In this document: piece after piece, positions 35,532-47,129 of the stretch
Layout of the letters: each line of letters starts with the position of its first letter
Numbering within the stretch: position 1 is the first letter of the stretch
Source: Epiperipatus broadwayi
Taxonomy: Eukaryota > Onychophora > Udeonychophora > Euonychophora > Peripatidae
Assembly (NCBI GenBank): GCA_028023455.1
Contig: JAQFVV010000518.1
Coordinates: forward strand, 186,001 to 250,000
Length of the DNA: 64,000 nucleotides
Direction: 5' to 3'
The notes under the pieces: generated by a model
Told to the model about the DNA's origin: nothing
Database searches by the model: none
The model's input: the letters and a program-made list of their open reading frames with translations, nothing else
Position numbers and translations under genes: made by a program

Positions 35532-37359
35532 ATGCAAAACAAATGTGTATAAAGCTGAACTGAAAATAATATAAATTAACAACTCCTAATAAAATTTAAT
35601 AAGCTAATCAACTAATTTCTAATAACTTACATTCATTGACTATGACATCATGCTAAAAACAACTATTTAATGAATTCTTACATTACACTTGCTTCACAGA
35701 ATATGGAACCTCTACTACTCTTCTGATAGTATTTTTAAAAAAATCACTTTAGTACCAAACTAACGTCATTCGATTTTAATGCACACAATAATCATAACAC
35801 AATCTTTAAATATTAAACATATTAATATTTTAAAATATCCTAATGCATGTGAATTATTTTACATTCAAACATCATACCTTTATGACATAGAAAGGAGCTT
35901 CATACATTATGTAGGAAGACTACTGGTGGTTCATTAGGCAAATAATCAGAAGTTTTCATTTTGTGAAACAATAGTATTACATAAAATGATTGGCTGGTTA
36001 TTCAATATGATGTCAACCTGGCCAATTACTAATAAAATTATTTCTGAGATTATTTGAATTTGGTAATCAATAGTAAATGAAAGTAATCTTAAACCTAGAG
36101 TATTTTCTATATTTTTTAAATGTTGCCTATTGATTAAAAAATAAAAGGAGACCAATCTTCATAAAACAAATTTTAGACCCCATCATCAACAGACATGTCA
36201 AATAGTCAATTATATTTATCAATAAGCCTTTCTATATAATTTACAAGTGTAACCAAAATTAAATATAAATAAATATTATACCTTAAAAAAAAAAAAGCAG
36301 AGTTTAGGAAAATATAAAAAATACCTATGATATATAAAGACTTAATATCACTTCAAGTAATTATAATGCACAGAAGTTGGGTATGTGTATATATATATGT
36401 TTATTATTGTTATTAGAGTAAATTCGAATAAACTCTAGCAAATGATGCTATCTAAATGCAACTATCAACCATATGGTTTATTACCTTCAAGGTTTTGTCA
36501 CCTGCGTTATTGTAACAATAGTTTATCCATCTTTTTGCTACTGAACCCTTCTTTTTATAATAACAGTTCCTGTAATTTCACACTTGTTAATGAATATAGT
36601 ATTGATATATCATACTATGATTTAATTTGTCCTTTTTTCAATTAAAACTTAGCTGCATGTTATTATAATTCTCAATTTTACATAACAATGACTCTATAAT
36701 ATGCATCATTCAGAAACGGTGCGAATACAAAAGTTTTAAGGCAACAGCCCTATTTCCGTCCATGTTAGATGGAAACATTTTTATAGAACTGTTTTGTTAT
36801 TTACGTTTCAAGCATATATTTAAATAATTTATAATTATAATTAAGAGATTAAAATGAAGATATATAGTGTAATTATTCTTTTTTTAAATCTCATTAGAAA
36901 AATCATCTCATTTATTTTTGGCCTTGAACATGCTAATATAATGTATCGTCTTTTTCAATATTTTTGATCACTATTATGTTTATTTTTCTTAATTATTACT
37001 ATAGCTTTGGACATCTGTCCAATTTTAGATCTTACTAAGCTATTGCAGGTGTGGTTCTCATATATATATATATATATATATACTGTTTGATGTTTTTAAG
37101 TATGAAACATTTGCTCATTAACAGTTATTTTACACGTGCTATTTACATTTTCTTTCTTTTTTAATTATCTTTTTTTGCTCCCTCTCACTTTTTTTTTCTG
37201 CACTATACACAGGAACGCGCATATGCATGTATATATTCACTTATATAATATTTATTTCATTAAACGTATTTTAATATTATTGCTTTTAAATAAAATTGCT
37301 TATTTAAATATTAGTAGTGTATTGATATTTTTCGCATTAGTACTAAGAGTAATAAAATT
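35532..37359. other. AT-rich non-coding stretch downstream of the P450 gene
   Basis: No convincing exon or repeat family. TA microsatellites lie at 36,390-36,401 and 37,061-37,082. The side near 37.3 kb may contain the 3' end of the P450 transcript. Confidence 0.45.
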
Positions 37360-37365
37360 TTTATT
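37360..37365 (-). terminator. Candidate poly(A) signal for the P450 gene
   Basis: TTTATT on the plus strand gives AATAAA on the minus strand, about 240 nt past the P450 stop codon. AATAAA is common by chance in such AT-rich DNA, so this is only a candidate. Confidence 0.25.
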
Positions 37366-37606
37366 TAAATTTCTTTTCTGATTTGGCTATCAGATGATAA
37401 GATGTTTGTAATTAGTTTTGAACTTGTTACTTATTTTAAAAAAGCTTAATAAAAAAAACATATTTATATTACTACAACGAATTATTAACATTTTCCCGTC
37501 TAACACATTAATGCTATTATTAAATTAGAAATTAATATTCTCGTTCTGTAATTCAGTAATTAGCTAAATAAATTTCCCCTTTTCTATTTGAATAATTAAT
37601 TTGGAC

Positions 37607-39091
37607 TTAATGTCGTGGAGTCACTTTTATTCCAAAAGGATTTGGTCTAACTAATCCAAAATTTTCTAAATTCTTAAGTGAAGTACTAGAAGGATTGTCA
37701 GCTTCAAATTTAAAATGTTGTAGGATAGTTCCCAGCAAAACAAATAATATCAAGCGAGTCATGCTTTCCCCAATACATCTGCGCCGTCCAATACCAAAAC
37801 TCATTAGCTTTCCAGCTAAATTTGAATCCATTTCTTCTCCCGATTTCAAAAAACGATCTGGATTAAATTCATGCGGATTATCCCATGTTTCTTGTTCATG
37901 ATGAGTTGACCAAGCATTACTTATAACCCCAATTCCTTTAGGAATAGTTTTTCCTTGATAAGTTACATTTTCAGAAGTACTATGGAAGAACCCTAGCGGC
38001 GCGATGGTAGCATAACGATGTATTTCAAAAATAGTGGCTTCTATATAGGGTAGTTTGCTAAAATCATTGAAAGTTATAGGCTGATTTCCAATTCTTTCCT
38101 TGATGTGATTGTATAAACGATCTTGTAACTCAATCCTTTCTCCAAGTAAAATAAAAAACCAAAGAGCAAAAGATGGAATGGTTTCAACACCACCCTCTAG
38201 TAAAAAAATCATATGACCAGCAATATCTCTGATTGACATTCCATCCGACTGCTCTTTATGAAATTGTAGGATACTATCGAGTGCATTAGGGATATTTTCA
38301 ATATCACTTTTCTGATGCTTCTCAATTTGTTGAATAAAAAAATTTCTAAATTTTGTAGCTTGCGTTTTAAGGCCATAATCTCTCCAGCCCAATAATAGCG
38401 CTAAAATGGGATAGCTATCTAAATGGCCTATTTTAAAAAATTCTTTTTCATATCGGTTTAATTGAAACAATAAATCATAATATTCAGCATCATTATAAGA
38501 GTCTGGGGCAAGCTTTCCAAACAAAACTCCGGATATCACGTGCCCCATCATTTGAATCATATCTTTTTCAGGATTAATAAACTTGTCTTGATAGTTTTCC
38601 TTTAATTTGCTTAAAAAATTGCTTGTAGCTTCGTCCACGAGTTGTTTAAAGTAAGGAGTTCTAATGGAACTTAAAATTCCAAGCGTTCGAACATCAGTTT
38701 TCCGCGATTGTTTAAATTTCTCGTCCCACGGTCCGCAAAAATCAATTCCTTCTTTAAACATAGCTGTAAAAGAAAAACACTGAGGTCGTGAAGAAAATGC
38801 GGACGATAAATCATTTAAAGTTTCTTTATTGGCAGTATAACCGTTAATAACAACATACGGTTGCATCCCCAAACGTATTTTATAAACATTCCCGTATTTC
38901 TCAGCCCACTTGGTTAAAGTCACCGCAGGATTTTTAGCGAGTAAAAACGAATGTCCTATGATAGGTAATCCAAATGGTTCCGGGAGAGCATTTTTGTTAG
39001 TCCATTTAATAAAAATTATTATTGTTATTATAGTTAGTAGCACTAAATAAACAGAATAATCGCTGAGGGAAAAAAGTCTATCAAACTCCAT
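37607..39091 (-). CDS. Cytochrome P450, single exon, clan-2-type
   Basis: A complete 494-residue microsomal-type P450 in one uninterrupted frame, a full length for the family. Residues 13-30 form a hydrophobic anchor (YLVLLTIITIIIFIKW), followed by the Pro-rich hinge LPEPFGLPIIG (36-46). The helix I motif is EGGVETI (299-305): the acidic-Thr pair E303-T304 is present and the usual Thr/Ser after it is Ile. The ExxR motif is EIHR (356-359), the PERF-type motif NPDRF (410-414), and the haem loop FGIGRRRCIG (432-441) with Cys439 as the thiolate ligand. It should be an ER-membrane monooxygenase using P450 reductase. Overall it looks like the CYP1/2/17 group (clan 2), but subfamily and substrate cannot be assigned by eye. 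The start is supported by the anchor immediately after it and A at -3. No introns, stops or frameshifts, so probably functional; a retrocopy origin is possible. Confidence 0.93.
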   Translation of the reverse strand: MEFDRLFSLSDYSVYLVLLTIITIIIFIKWTNKNALPEPFGLPIIGHSFLLAKNPAVTLTKWAEKYGNVYKIRLGMQPYVVINGYTANKETLNDLSSAFSSRPQCFSFTAMFKEGIDFCGPWDEKFKQSRKTDVRTLGILSSIRTPYFKQLVDEATSNFLSKLKENYQDKFINPEKDMIQMMGHVISGVLFGKLAPDSYNDAEYYDLLFQLNRYEKEFFKIGHLDSYPILALLLGWRDYGLKTQATKFRNFFIQQIEKHQKSDIENIPNALDSILQFHKEQSDGMSIRDIAGHMIFLLEGGVETIPSFALWFFILLGERIELQDRLYNHIKERIGNQPITFNDFSKLPYIEATIFEIHRYATIAPLGFFHSTSENVTYQGKTIPKGIGVISNAWSTHHEQETWDNPHEFNPDRFLKSGEEMDSNLAGKLMSFGIGRRRCIGESMTRLILFVLLGTILQHFKFEADNPSSTSLKNLENFGLVRPNPFGIKVTPRH

Positions 39092-39154
39092 TATAAACGA
39101 TCTCCTGCTCTCTTGATAGCTTAGTGAAAAATAACTCCGAATAAACTTTTCATG

Positions 39155-39162
39155 TCACGTGA
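39155..39162. promoter_or_regulatory. Palindromic E-box TCACGTGA upstream of P450
   Basis: TCACGTGA lies 64 nt upstream of the P450 start codon. It is the consensus for bHLH factors of the USF/MITF-TFE/Myc class, and CACGTG is also bound by some bHLH-PAS dimers. It is one of few GC-containing palindromes in the region, which favours but does not prove function. Confidence 0.4.
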
Positions 39163-39994
39163 TTTTTAATCAAAATGTTTTTTATATTATGTATAAGAAA
39201 TTTGAGAACAATGTGGGTGTAAAACGTAGCAGTAAATTAATTTTAATTGCATGTGGAAACATTTTTTCCCCCAACTCAATCACAAATTCAAATATATATT
39301 ACTATACTCGCTTTAAGTCATTTATTAAAATGTAAGTTTAAAAATGCACAGTGATAACCGAATAAAGTGACAACCAATCATTAACTCTGTATATATTTAT
39401 TTGTCTGGGATATAAAGTGCTATGACCAATTAAGTGATAATTCGCGATTATTTGAAGAGACTGACAACCATTATCATTTTGTTAACATAATTTATTTCAC
39501 AACTCATTATAAAAAAAAAACTAAAATCACCGGTAAAATTCTTAACCAAATTAACAAAGCATCAAGTGTATATGAAAGTAATATTCATATATTTATAGTA
39601 AGTAAAAATAAATAAATAGACGTTACTCTCCTTCTTTAGAAAAATTGTGAAGCAGAAAACGTTATTCGATTCGTAAACCCCGGATTGGCAAAAAAAAATA
39701 TTTTCCATCCGTCTTTGTATCTAGCAAAGAATACATATTGAATAGTTAGCTATACTAACAATCGATCAGCTCTTGAAAAAAGTTAGATTAGAAACTGAAC
39801 ATATTTTAAATTTTTTTTTAGCAGAATTCTGTGCCGGATTATGATATGTTACCATCACACAATAATGAGCATTTTCGATATGTATAGTAAAATATATTTA
39901 TAAATGAGTATGTGAAAGAAAATGATGGATATACAGAATAGGACTAAAAATTATAATACTAATATTTTAATACAAATATATTGTCTAAACTGCA
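39163..39994. other. P450 upstream region
   Basis: AT-rich and otherwise featureless. No second P450 copy or divergent gene was seen. Confidence 0.5.
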
Positions 39995-40088
39995 CTTAAT
40001 GTAATTAGAAGGGATTTGAACTCAGACTTTCAAGCTCTCTACAACTATCCACTCCATATTATACAACTGATACACATGATAACATACA

Positions 40089-40114
40089 TTTCGTGCTGAA
40101 TGAGTACTCATCAG
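40089..40114 (-). ncRNA. Hammerhead-like ribozyme core, left arm
   Basis: Minus strand: CTGATGA (40,108-40,114), then GTACT, loop CATTC and AGCAC forming stem II (four pairs, one A/C mismatch), then GAAA (40,089-40,092). Both invariant hammerhead boxes are intact. A tRNA-like segment starts about 30 nt downstream. Stems I and III and the cleavage triplet could not be established by eye, although GATC lies just before TGGACCAA and the first box. The evidence is from core pattern and comparison with the other copies. Confidence 0.5.
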
Positions 40115-40882
40115 TTGGTCCAGATCATATCCACCATATATATATAATCAGTGTTCATTTTATATTAATATATCAAATCTTCAAACTTTAATGGGCAGGC
40201 TTCAATCTTTTCCAGCTTGCAAATCATTAAAAATCTAATGACAAAATGCTCAAAGCCCTTGTTGATGCTAATCTTATTACCATATCCATATTACTCTGAC
40301 CTCTCATGTATAGGATCTTAATATGTAATATTTAAATTAATTCATACTGTCTATATTGATGTTAGTGTAATTAGAAGAGATGTGAACTTAGACTTTCAAG
40401 CTCTCTACAATTATCCACTCCCAGCTTATTCCCTTATTCATATGATTGTATACATATAAAATAGTTAAAAAAATACACATATTGGAAATCATTTATTTTT
40501 TTTACATGTAGTCATGTGTGTCAGTAATATAAGATGGAGTGGATAGTTATAGTGAGCTTAAAAGTGTGAGTTCAAATCCCTTCTGATTATATTAAGTTCA
40601 GTATAGACAATGTATTTAAATATTACATAATTGTCCTGTGTTCTGCCCATTCCTCTTCTATGGATTTAAATGTTGACTTAAAGTCAACATGGATATGACA
40701 ATAAGATTGGAATCAACAAGGGCTTTGAGCATTCCATTATCATATTTTCAATGATATGAATGACTGAAGAGATGGAGGATGGGGATGACTCGAGACTGTC
40801 CATTAAAGTTTGAAGATTTGTTATCTTAATATAAACTGAGTACTGATTATATATATATGTTGGAGATGATGATCTGGACCAA

Positions 40883-40908
40883 TTGATGAGTGCTGATTCA
40901 GCACTGGA
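40883..40908 (+). ncRNA. Hammerhead-like core, right arm, decayed second box
   Basis: TTGATGA, then GTGCT, loop GATTC and AGCAC with a perfect 5-bp stem II, then TGGA where GAAA is expected. One box has a C-to-T change and the other is lost. It is an inactive sister of the 40.09-kb core, but it shows that stem II is a family feature. Confidence 0.45.
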
Positions 40909-41089
40909 GAATATTTATCTTTTTTCATGTATGTGGCCATGTGTATCAGTAGTATGAGATGGAGTGGGTAGTTGTACAGAGATTGAATGTGTACGTTCAA
41001 ATTTCTTCTAATATAACTAATAATAAACCATTAGAACATCACATGATTACCATTTATTTTCTTTGCATATTAGTAAAATAGTACCAACT

Positions 41090-41730
41090 TTGTATACAAT
41101 AGTGCCAACCTACTGCAAGCTATTGTATTTAATAGCTGCCAAAAGGTTTGAGAATTTAAATATCTATTTAGGATCTACTCATCCAATATTCCCAGACTAT
41201 TTTCAAGCTTATAGTTGTCATCAGTGAATCTGAGAGAAATACACCTAGACATTTGGAATCTAATTCATCCCCCCAACAATTACTATCTTTTACTTATTTA
41301 ATCAACCATGAAGTATAAAGCAGCTACTATCTTAATAATTTGTACAAAAAAAATAGTGACCATATGATTGTAGCCAACGATGTTGGTGACTATGCCTTAT
41401 AAAAAAGCAGATACTAAAATATATAGATACTGAACTGAGTTCATATTTGTACAGAGAAATTTTCTTGATTGAAAACATTATTGTGTTTTCAGTTTGGGAG
41501 CATTGCTTTAATAGTTGACTACATAAGTAAAAGATAATTGCTGGAGGGAACCAAAGATCTAAGTGCATCACTCTCAGATCCAAAGCTTCTTACTGATGAA
41601 AGTCATAAGTCAGAATCTAGACTAGAGATATCGGATGAGTAGACACTAAATAGAAATTTAAATACACAAAGCTTCTGGCATGTACTGATTATTGTAACTT
41701 ACACTATGTGACACTATTGTGTAAAAAAAA
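41090..41730. repeat. Foldback family FB1, copy C
   Basis: Arms are about 41,130-41,345 and 41,490-41,725. Family blocks are recognisable: GATCTACTCATCCAATATTC with ATATCGGATGAGTAGACACT, GACTATTTTCAAGCTTATAG, GTCATCAGTGA, CCCCAACAATTACTATCTTT with AAGATAATTGCTGGAGG, CTTACTGATGAAAGTCATAA. It is the most diverged of the three copies. It ends close to the AAC/AAT microsatellite that is the tail of the adjacent LINE. Confidence 0.75.
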
Positions 41731-41767
41731 TTATTACTATAATAAGAATAATAACAATAATGATATT

Positions 41768-41935
<168 letters not shown>

Positions 41936-42327
41936 TCATAATAATTCAATTCAATTTATTTATTTACCATACAAAACTACAGCATAAAGCCAATTACAGA
42001 ATTGTACCATAACAAATATACAGTAATATTTATAAATGAGTATAAATGATAAATTATTAATATGATTATATGCCATATTTCTATAAAAGATAAGTATTAC
42101 ATTTAAAAATCTAAAGTAAAAATATTTTCATTAGTAAAATCATAATTATAGATAATAATTCATTCATTCACTAATTTAAGTGCCAAACACCAGCATGTAT
42201 CCAATTATTATTAACATATTAATAATAACAAATAAATAAAAAGGATAAATATAATGTACATAAGAAAATAATAAAAAAATAACAACCAATTTAACATATA
42301 TATATAAACAAAATCAAGTTAAACTAA

Positions 42328-45076
42328 TCAAATCTGGCATTTAAATTTAATAACATTACAAAATTGATTATAATCTAAATTGAAGTGATTAATATTACTA
42401 CAAATCTGATTATATAAAGATTGTAGCCTAAATAAAGAAGAAAATTTAAGAACATTGGAATGATAAGTTTTAATGTAACAAACAGAACCAGACCGAGTAT
42501 CATGCACATGAGATCGAATTATAATAGTAGAAATTGAGTCAGATAAAATAACTATTTTATTAACAATTTTATAAAGATATTTAAGATTTTTATATTGTCT
42601 TCTAGAAGAAAGATGAACAACAATTTTATTTCCCAGAGAAACATATTTGGAAAACTTTAGACACTGATTGTAATAAATTACATCCCTGTTTAGAACTAGG
42701 ATTCCAAATGATTGAACAATATTCAATGATGGGAAGAACCAATGATAAAAATAACTTAAATTTTGTATCACCACTGAAATAATAACCAAATCATAGAATG
42801 GTACCTATATTTTTTAAATCCTTACCAATAATCAATTCCAAATGAAGAAGAAAGAATATATTGCTAGAAAATATAACTCCCAAATCTTTTTGGGATTCAA
42901 CAGAAGTAATTTTGTGAGAATTAATAAAATAAATAAAAATGTTAAACTTCAGATTTTTTAGAGTATGAGACTAAGGAACATTTATTGAAATTAACAGTCA
43001 TATTATTTAGATCACACCAAGCACTAAAATTATCTATATCTTTTTAAAGAAGAGTGCACTCAAACATCAATGTGATTCTTCTAAAGATTTTACAGTCATC
43101 AGCATATCACAAAAGATAAGATTTTAAACAATCCTTAAGGTCATTCATATAAATGTTAAAAAGCATAGGAACTAACATATTACCCTGAGGAACTACCAAA
43201 TTACATTTAAAATGAGATAAAATAGCATTATTAAATTTGATATATGCAGTATGACCGTGAAGAAAGGATTGAAACCAATAAACAAGTTTAGTAGAAAAAC
43301 CCATTTGATATAATTTGTGAAGAAGAATACTGTGGTCTACTTTATCAAAAGCTTTTGATAAATCAAAATAAATAACATCAAGTCTCTGCTGGTTCTCAGT
43401 TGCATGTGCTATATGATCATAAATTGTCAGCAAATTAGTTTCTACAGATCTATTAGGTATAAAACCATGCTGTGAAGAAGAAATGAGTTTACTAATATCT
43501 AAAATAGTTTTATTATAAACACACCTTTAAAAAATTCTAGCAATAGTATGTAAAACAGAAATAGGTCTATAGTTATTAACACAATCATGTGAGCCATTCT
43601 TAAAATTTTGGATCATTTTGGCACACTTAAAAACATTAGAAAAAAACACAAAAATTTAGTGATAAATTAAAAGTAAATGCAAGAGGCACTGCAAAAAATT
43701 CAACTAGCCCTTTGTAAATAAATGATGGAATATTATTATTTCCCAAACTAGAATGAATTTCAAGTCACTTAATAGCTATAACAACATCATCCTTAGAAAT
43801 ATGGTCAATCATACAATGAACAGTTGGAGAATTACAAAATAATGCCCTATTTTAAAGTATTGTATCATGTGATGAATATATATCAGCAAAATTATTGGAA
43901 AAGTCATTTGCATTTAAAGTGAAACCATGAGTAGCTTAAACCATGAGTAGCTTGAACCCTTTTCTTACCCAAACCAGACTTATTAATAAAATCCCAAAAT
44001 TCTTTAGGATTAGAAAAAATATTAATCTCAATTTTTCTAATATAATTCTGAAAATCTCTTTTATAAACATGCTTAACCAATCTTCTGAAATTAATAAAAT
44101 TATTATAAAAAAAATATTCTGCATTTTAAAATAAAGTCTACAATGATAATACTTCCTTTTAATAATCTTAGTAAGACTGCATGAAAACCAAGGAGGAAAG
44201 CCCTTATAAAAAGGCCTCTTATTAGGAATATACAAATCAATAAAACTATTAAGAATCTTTAAAAACCCATCCAAGCAATGATTTACATCATTATAAAAAT
44301 ATAAAAAATTCCATTTAACCTTAGAAAAGTTTTTACAAAAATCAACATAATTACCCTTCCCATAATTCTTTCTCGAAATATTAGAAAAATTAACCTTTGA
44401 GTGACAAACATTAATATAAAACTCAATAGATGGATGATGAGCATCAATAGGAAAATTAACACAGACAAATGGAAAATTACTTACTACTGTTGAATTACAT
44501 AAAATATAATCCAAAGTACAATGAGAGATGTTAACAAATGGGTTATATTGCTTAAGTTCTAAAAATTTACAAAACCATAACATTCTAGAAGCTTTAGAAG
44601 ACAAAAAAGAAAAGCTTGTAGTAATTCTACTATGATATAAATCTGGTATATTTAAATCCCCAGTAATAATAACATTATCATAGCCAATCAGAAAATCTTC
44701 AAGTGATTTCAAAAAATAATCAAACTACAACAGTGACAAAGTCGGTTTGAGGTAAAGATTACCTAAAATAAATTTAAAATTGTGATTTAAAGTAATTTCA
44801 CACCATGTAGATTCATAAAAAGAAGAAGAAAAATAAAGTTCTTTATAAAAAACATCTTTATAAAGAGCAATCAGAGTACAATCACCTTGAGAAATATTAT
44901 CCATAGATCTGTCAGTTCGCAAAATACTGAATCTATCATCAAGAAAAGAACAATCATGAAATTGTTGATTTAACCAAGTTTCTGTAAGTAAAATAAGATC
45001 AAAATGTTCTGTTTCAAAAATTGTTTAATTTGAACATACCTCTGGCATTCATGTAAAAACAAGAAAGGTCTACCAT
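42328..45076 (-). pseudogene. Broken LINE ORF2: endonuclease plus reverse transcriptase
   Basis: The endonuclease starts MVDLSCFYMNARG (45,076). The DLILLTETWL and ITGDLNIPD blocks and the later TLDYILC block (about 44,500-44,525) mark an APE fold; the catalytic SDH-type block has become AHHPS (44,430-44,445). RT motif A is FDLSKAFDKVDH (about 43,335-43,375), motif B VVPQGNMLVPMLFN (about 43,155-43,200; the usual QGS-LGPLLF has changed) and motif C YADD (about 43,098-43,109), just after an in-frame TGA. The C-terminal 153-codon block contains the RRQYKNLKYLYKIV segment typical of this group. Several stops and frameshifts separate the pieces. Confidence 0.8.
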
Positions 45077-45080
45077 ATTA

Positions 45081-45266
45081 CCCACAAAGATAAGGAAAAC
45101 AACACAAATAAAACCAAAAAGAGAAAAAGAGATGAAGAAAAAAATAATAATAAATAAATAGAAATAAAATAGATATTAAAACAAAATAAATTCTCTTAAA
45201 CCCTTAGAGAACTGGCCAGAGATCCATAAAAAAAAATGGAAGTACCGCAAAACCATAAATTAGGAG

Positions 45267-45299
<33 letters not shown>

Positions 45300-45569
45300 G
45301 AATGTGCATGCATGTATATGACTAAGTCATCAAGAATGAAGGTTTTATTAATAATCTTTTTTCCCCATATTCTAATCGTTTTCATACTTCAAAACCATGA
45401 TATATATCTGTGATAGATAAAGACAGCGATGGCAGATTACAGAACAGTTGTTTTCTAGCAAAAAGTAAGTAATATGGTCGTTCATAACCAATCATAAATT
45501 CTAACATCATAAGCAAGCATGGCATCACATCAAGAAGAGGACAATATAAATTACACCAAAACAAACGGC
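45081..45569. other. Junction between two LINEs, with (AAT)n tract
   Basis: A-rich sequence probably includes the 5' UTR of the minus-strand LINE. It holds a pure AAT tract of about 33 bp at 45,267-45,299. The 5' end of the plus-strand LINE starts somewhere near 45.53-45.57 kb. Confidence 0.5.
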
Positions 45570-46776
45570 GATAAAATTGAAACTACGATTAATGCAAAAA
45601 CTTACGCAAATGTAACAAAAATAAACCAGTAGCCACACAACATTGAAAAAAGTCCAGCATTACCCAGACAACAAGATTTAGGAAGGTAAATCAAGCCAAC
45701 ATAAATAATTTAAACCTAATAGACAACAACAATGAAGAGCCCTCCCCAATGGTAAGGAATCAAGATGAACTGCAAGAAATAAATGTTAGTTTCAACAGCA
45801 CCATTCCTAAAAAACTATTCGCAACTTTCCAAAAAAATTTTCACAGAAATCACTGGTGTTAGCAGTCACTGATAGGAATTTAACACTTTATAAATTTCCC
45901 AGAGAGCTTCTTTATGAAGAGCTGACAGCAACAGCAATGTGAGATACAGTCTCTAGTATTGGAGAGCATCCAAACTTGCGATATGTTGCAATTCAGTTTT
46001 TCGATGAACATCAGTGGGCAAGATTGCAAACACAAGTGAAAACTTTAGGAAGTTATGCACTAATAATAGTCAATCAAAGCTTGCAAAACTATTGTAATGA
46101 AATAATTAAAAACCCTTATTTCAGATATACCATACAGGATTTTCAAAAATTAATTCAGTCATTTGGCAAAGCTATTTATATAAAATAAATCTATTTATCC
46201 AACGCCCCATTTTGGTTTTCAAAAACAATTTTCATTTCAAAATAAAGCTGAATGACAGTGTAAACCCAGAAGATATCCCCACACAAATAATTGACCAAAA
46301 TGCAATACTGGCCATTCACGTAAAAGGATTAAGGCCGAGATGCTGTGCATGCAGTGAAACCGGACACTTAGCAACCGATTGCAACACCAAAAGAAACCAG
46401 AAATATCAACTGAGCACTGAAGATCAACCAAGAGAAGCTCACCAACAGGAATCAAAAAATACAAAACAGATAACAAAACCAACTAATAAACAAGAAAGAA
46501 TTAATAAAAAACCCACAGCTCAACAGCAATTGAATAATAAAAAACCACCCATGCACTACCAACACCTAAAATTCTGGATTTATCAACAAAAAACAACCAA
46601 TAGAATTCAAACCCCCACTGATAAAAAAACAGAAAGTCAACAGTCTCAAGAGGCTGCAATGGGGAAAAAAGTCCACAATCTAACTCAGCCTACCACAGGT
46701 ATAAATGAAAAAGAGTTAATAAAAGAACAAATAAACTTACACAGTAACAGTGATCAAGAATATATAGATCGGAAGA

Positions 46777-46826
<50 letters not shown>
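45570..46826 (+). pseudogene. LINE ORF1 (CCHC zinc-knuckle protein), broken
   Basis: Pieces in different frames: an N-terminal part from about 45,570 (AKTYANVTKIN), a segment at 45,976-46,188 (RYVAIQFFDEHQWARLQ), and a 204-codon segment from 46,212 with the knuckle C-X2-C-X4-H-X4-C (46,341-46,382, CACSETGHLATDC) followed by a long Q/N/K/T-rich tail. It would be an RNA-binding, gag-like protein that coats the element RNA. A +2 shift separates the last two pieces. The tail runs into a TA microsatellite (46,776-46,824), which produces an artificial Tyr-Ile repeat at the end. Confidence 0.75.
46776..46824. repeat. (TA)n microsatellite inside the LINE
   Basis: About 49 bp of pure TA within or just after ORF1 of the plus-strand LINE. 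It is likely a post-insertion expansion. Confidence 0.9.
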
Positions 46827-47129
46827 CACCAAACACTCAGTATTAAAAATAACACAACAATGAAAATTATGGAAGCTATCACCCCAAATATGCCTCAAAT
46901 CACCAAAGCTAACACAGAACAAAGAAGACCAGGCTGAACTGCCAAAGAAAAACAGAGGGTCAAAAAAAAGAATCCAACCTTAGCCTTGTTGGTCACAACA
47001 CTACAACTACAATGGAAACAGATGAAGATCTGGAAATGGAATATGAGAATGAATGGGGAGAATCACCAGATCAACCCTAACATTTAAATCTCAACCGAAA
47101 AACAACATATAATGAAAATAAAAAAAATG

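Larger units (their letters stand above)
39995..41010. repeat. Very large foldback (~1 kb) of the tRNA-like/ribozyme family
   Basis: Left-side blocks reappear inverted on the right: GGGATTTGAACTCAGACTTT with TTCAAATC/GAGTTCAAATCCC; ACTCATCAGTTGGTCCAGAT with GACCAATTGATGAGT; AATCTTCAAACTTTAATGG with CATTAAAGTTTGAAGATTTG; and CAAAGCCCTTGTTGATGCTA with AACAAGGGCTTTGAGCATT. Two tRNA-like boxes occur per side (near 40,005-40,065 and 40,375-40,425 on the left; 40,517-40,590 and 40,935-41,010 on the right). Each side has one hammerhead-like core. The arms are diverged (perhaps 80% by eye), so the inverted duplication is old. No coding capacity. Confidence 0.8.

Noticed and set aside
42328-42789. 153-codon minus-strand frame as a separate gene
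   Set aside because: It is the C-terminal part of the broken LINE ORF2 immediately upstream in reading order.
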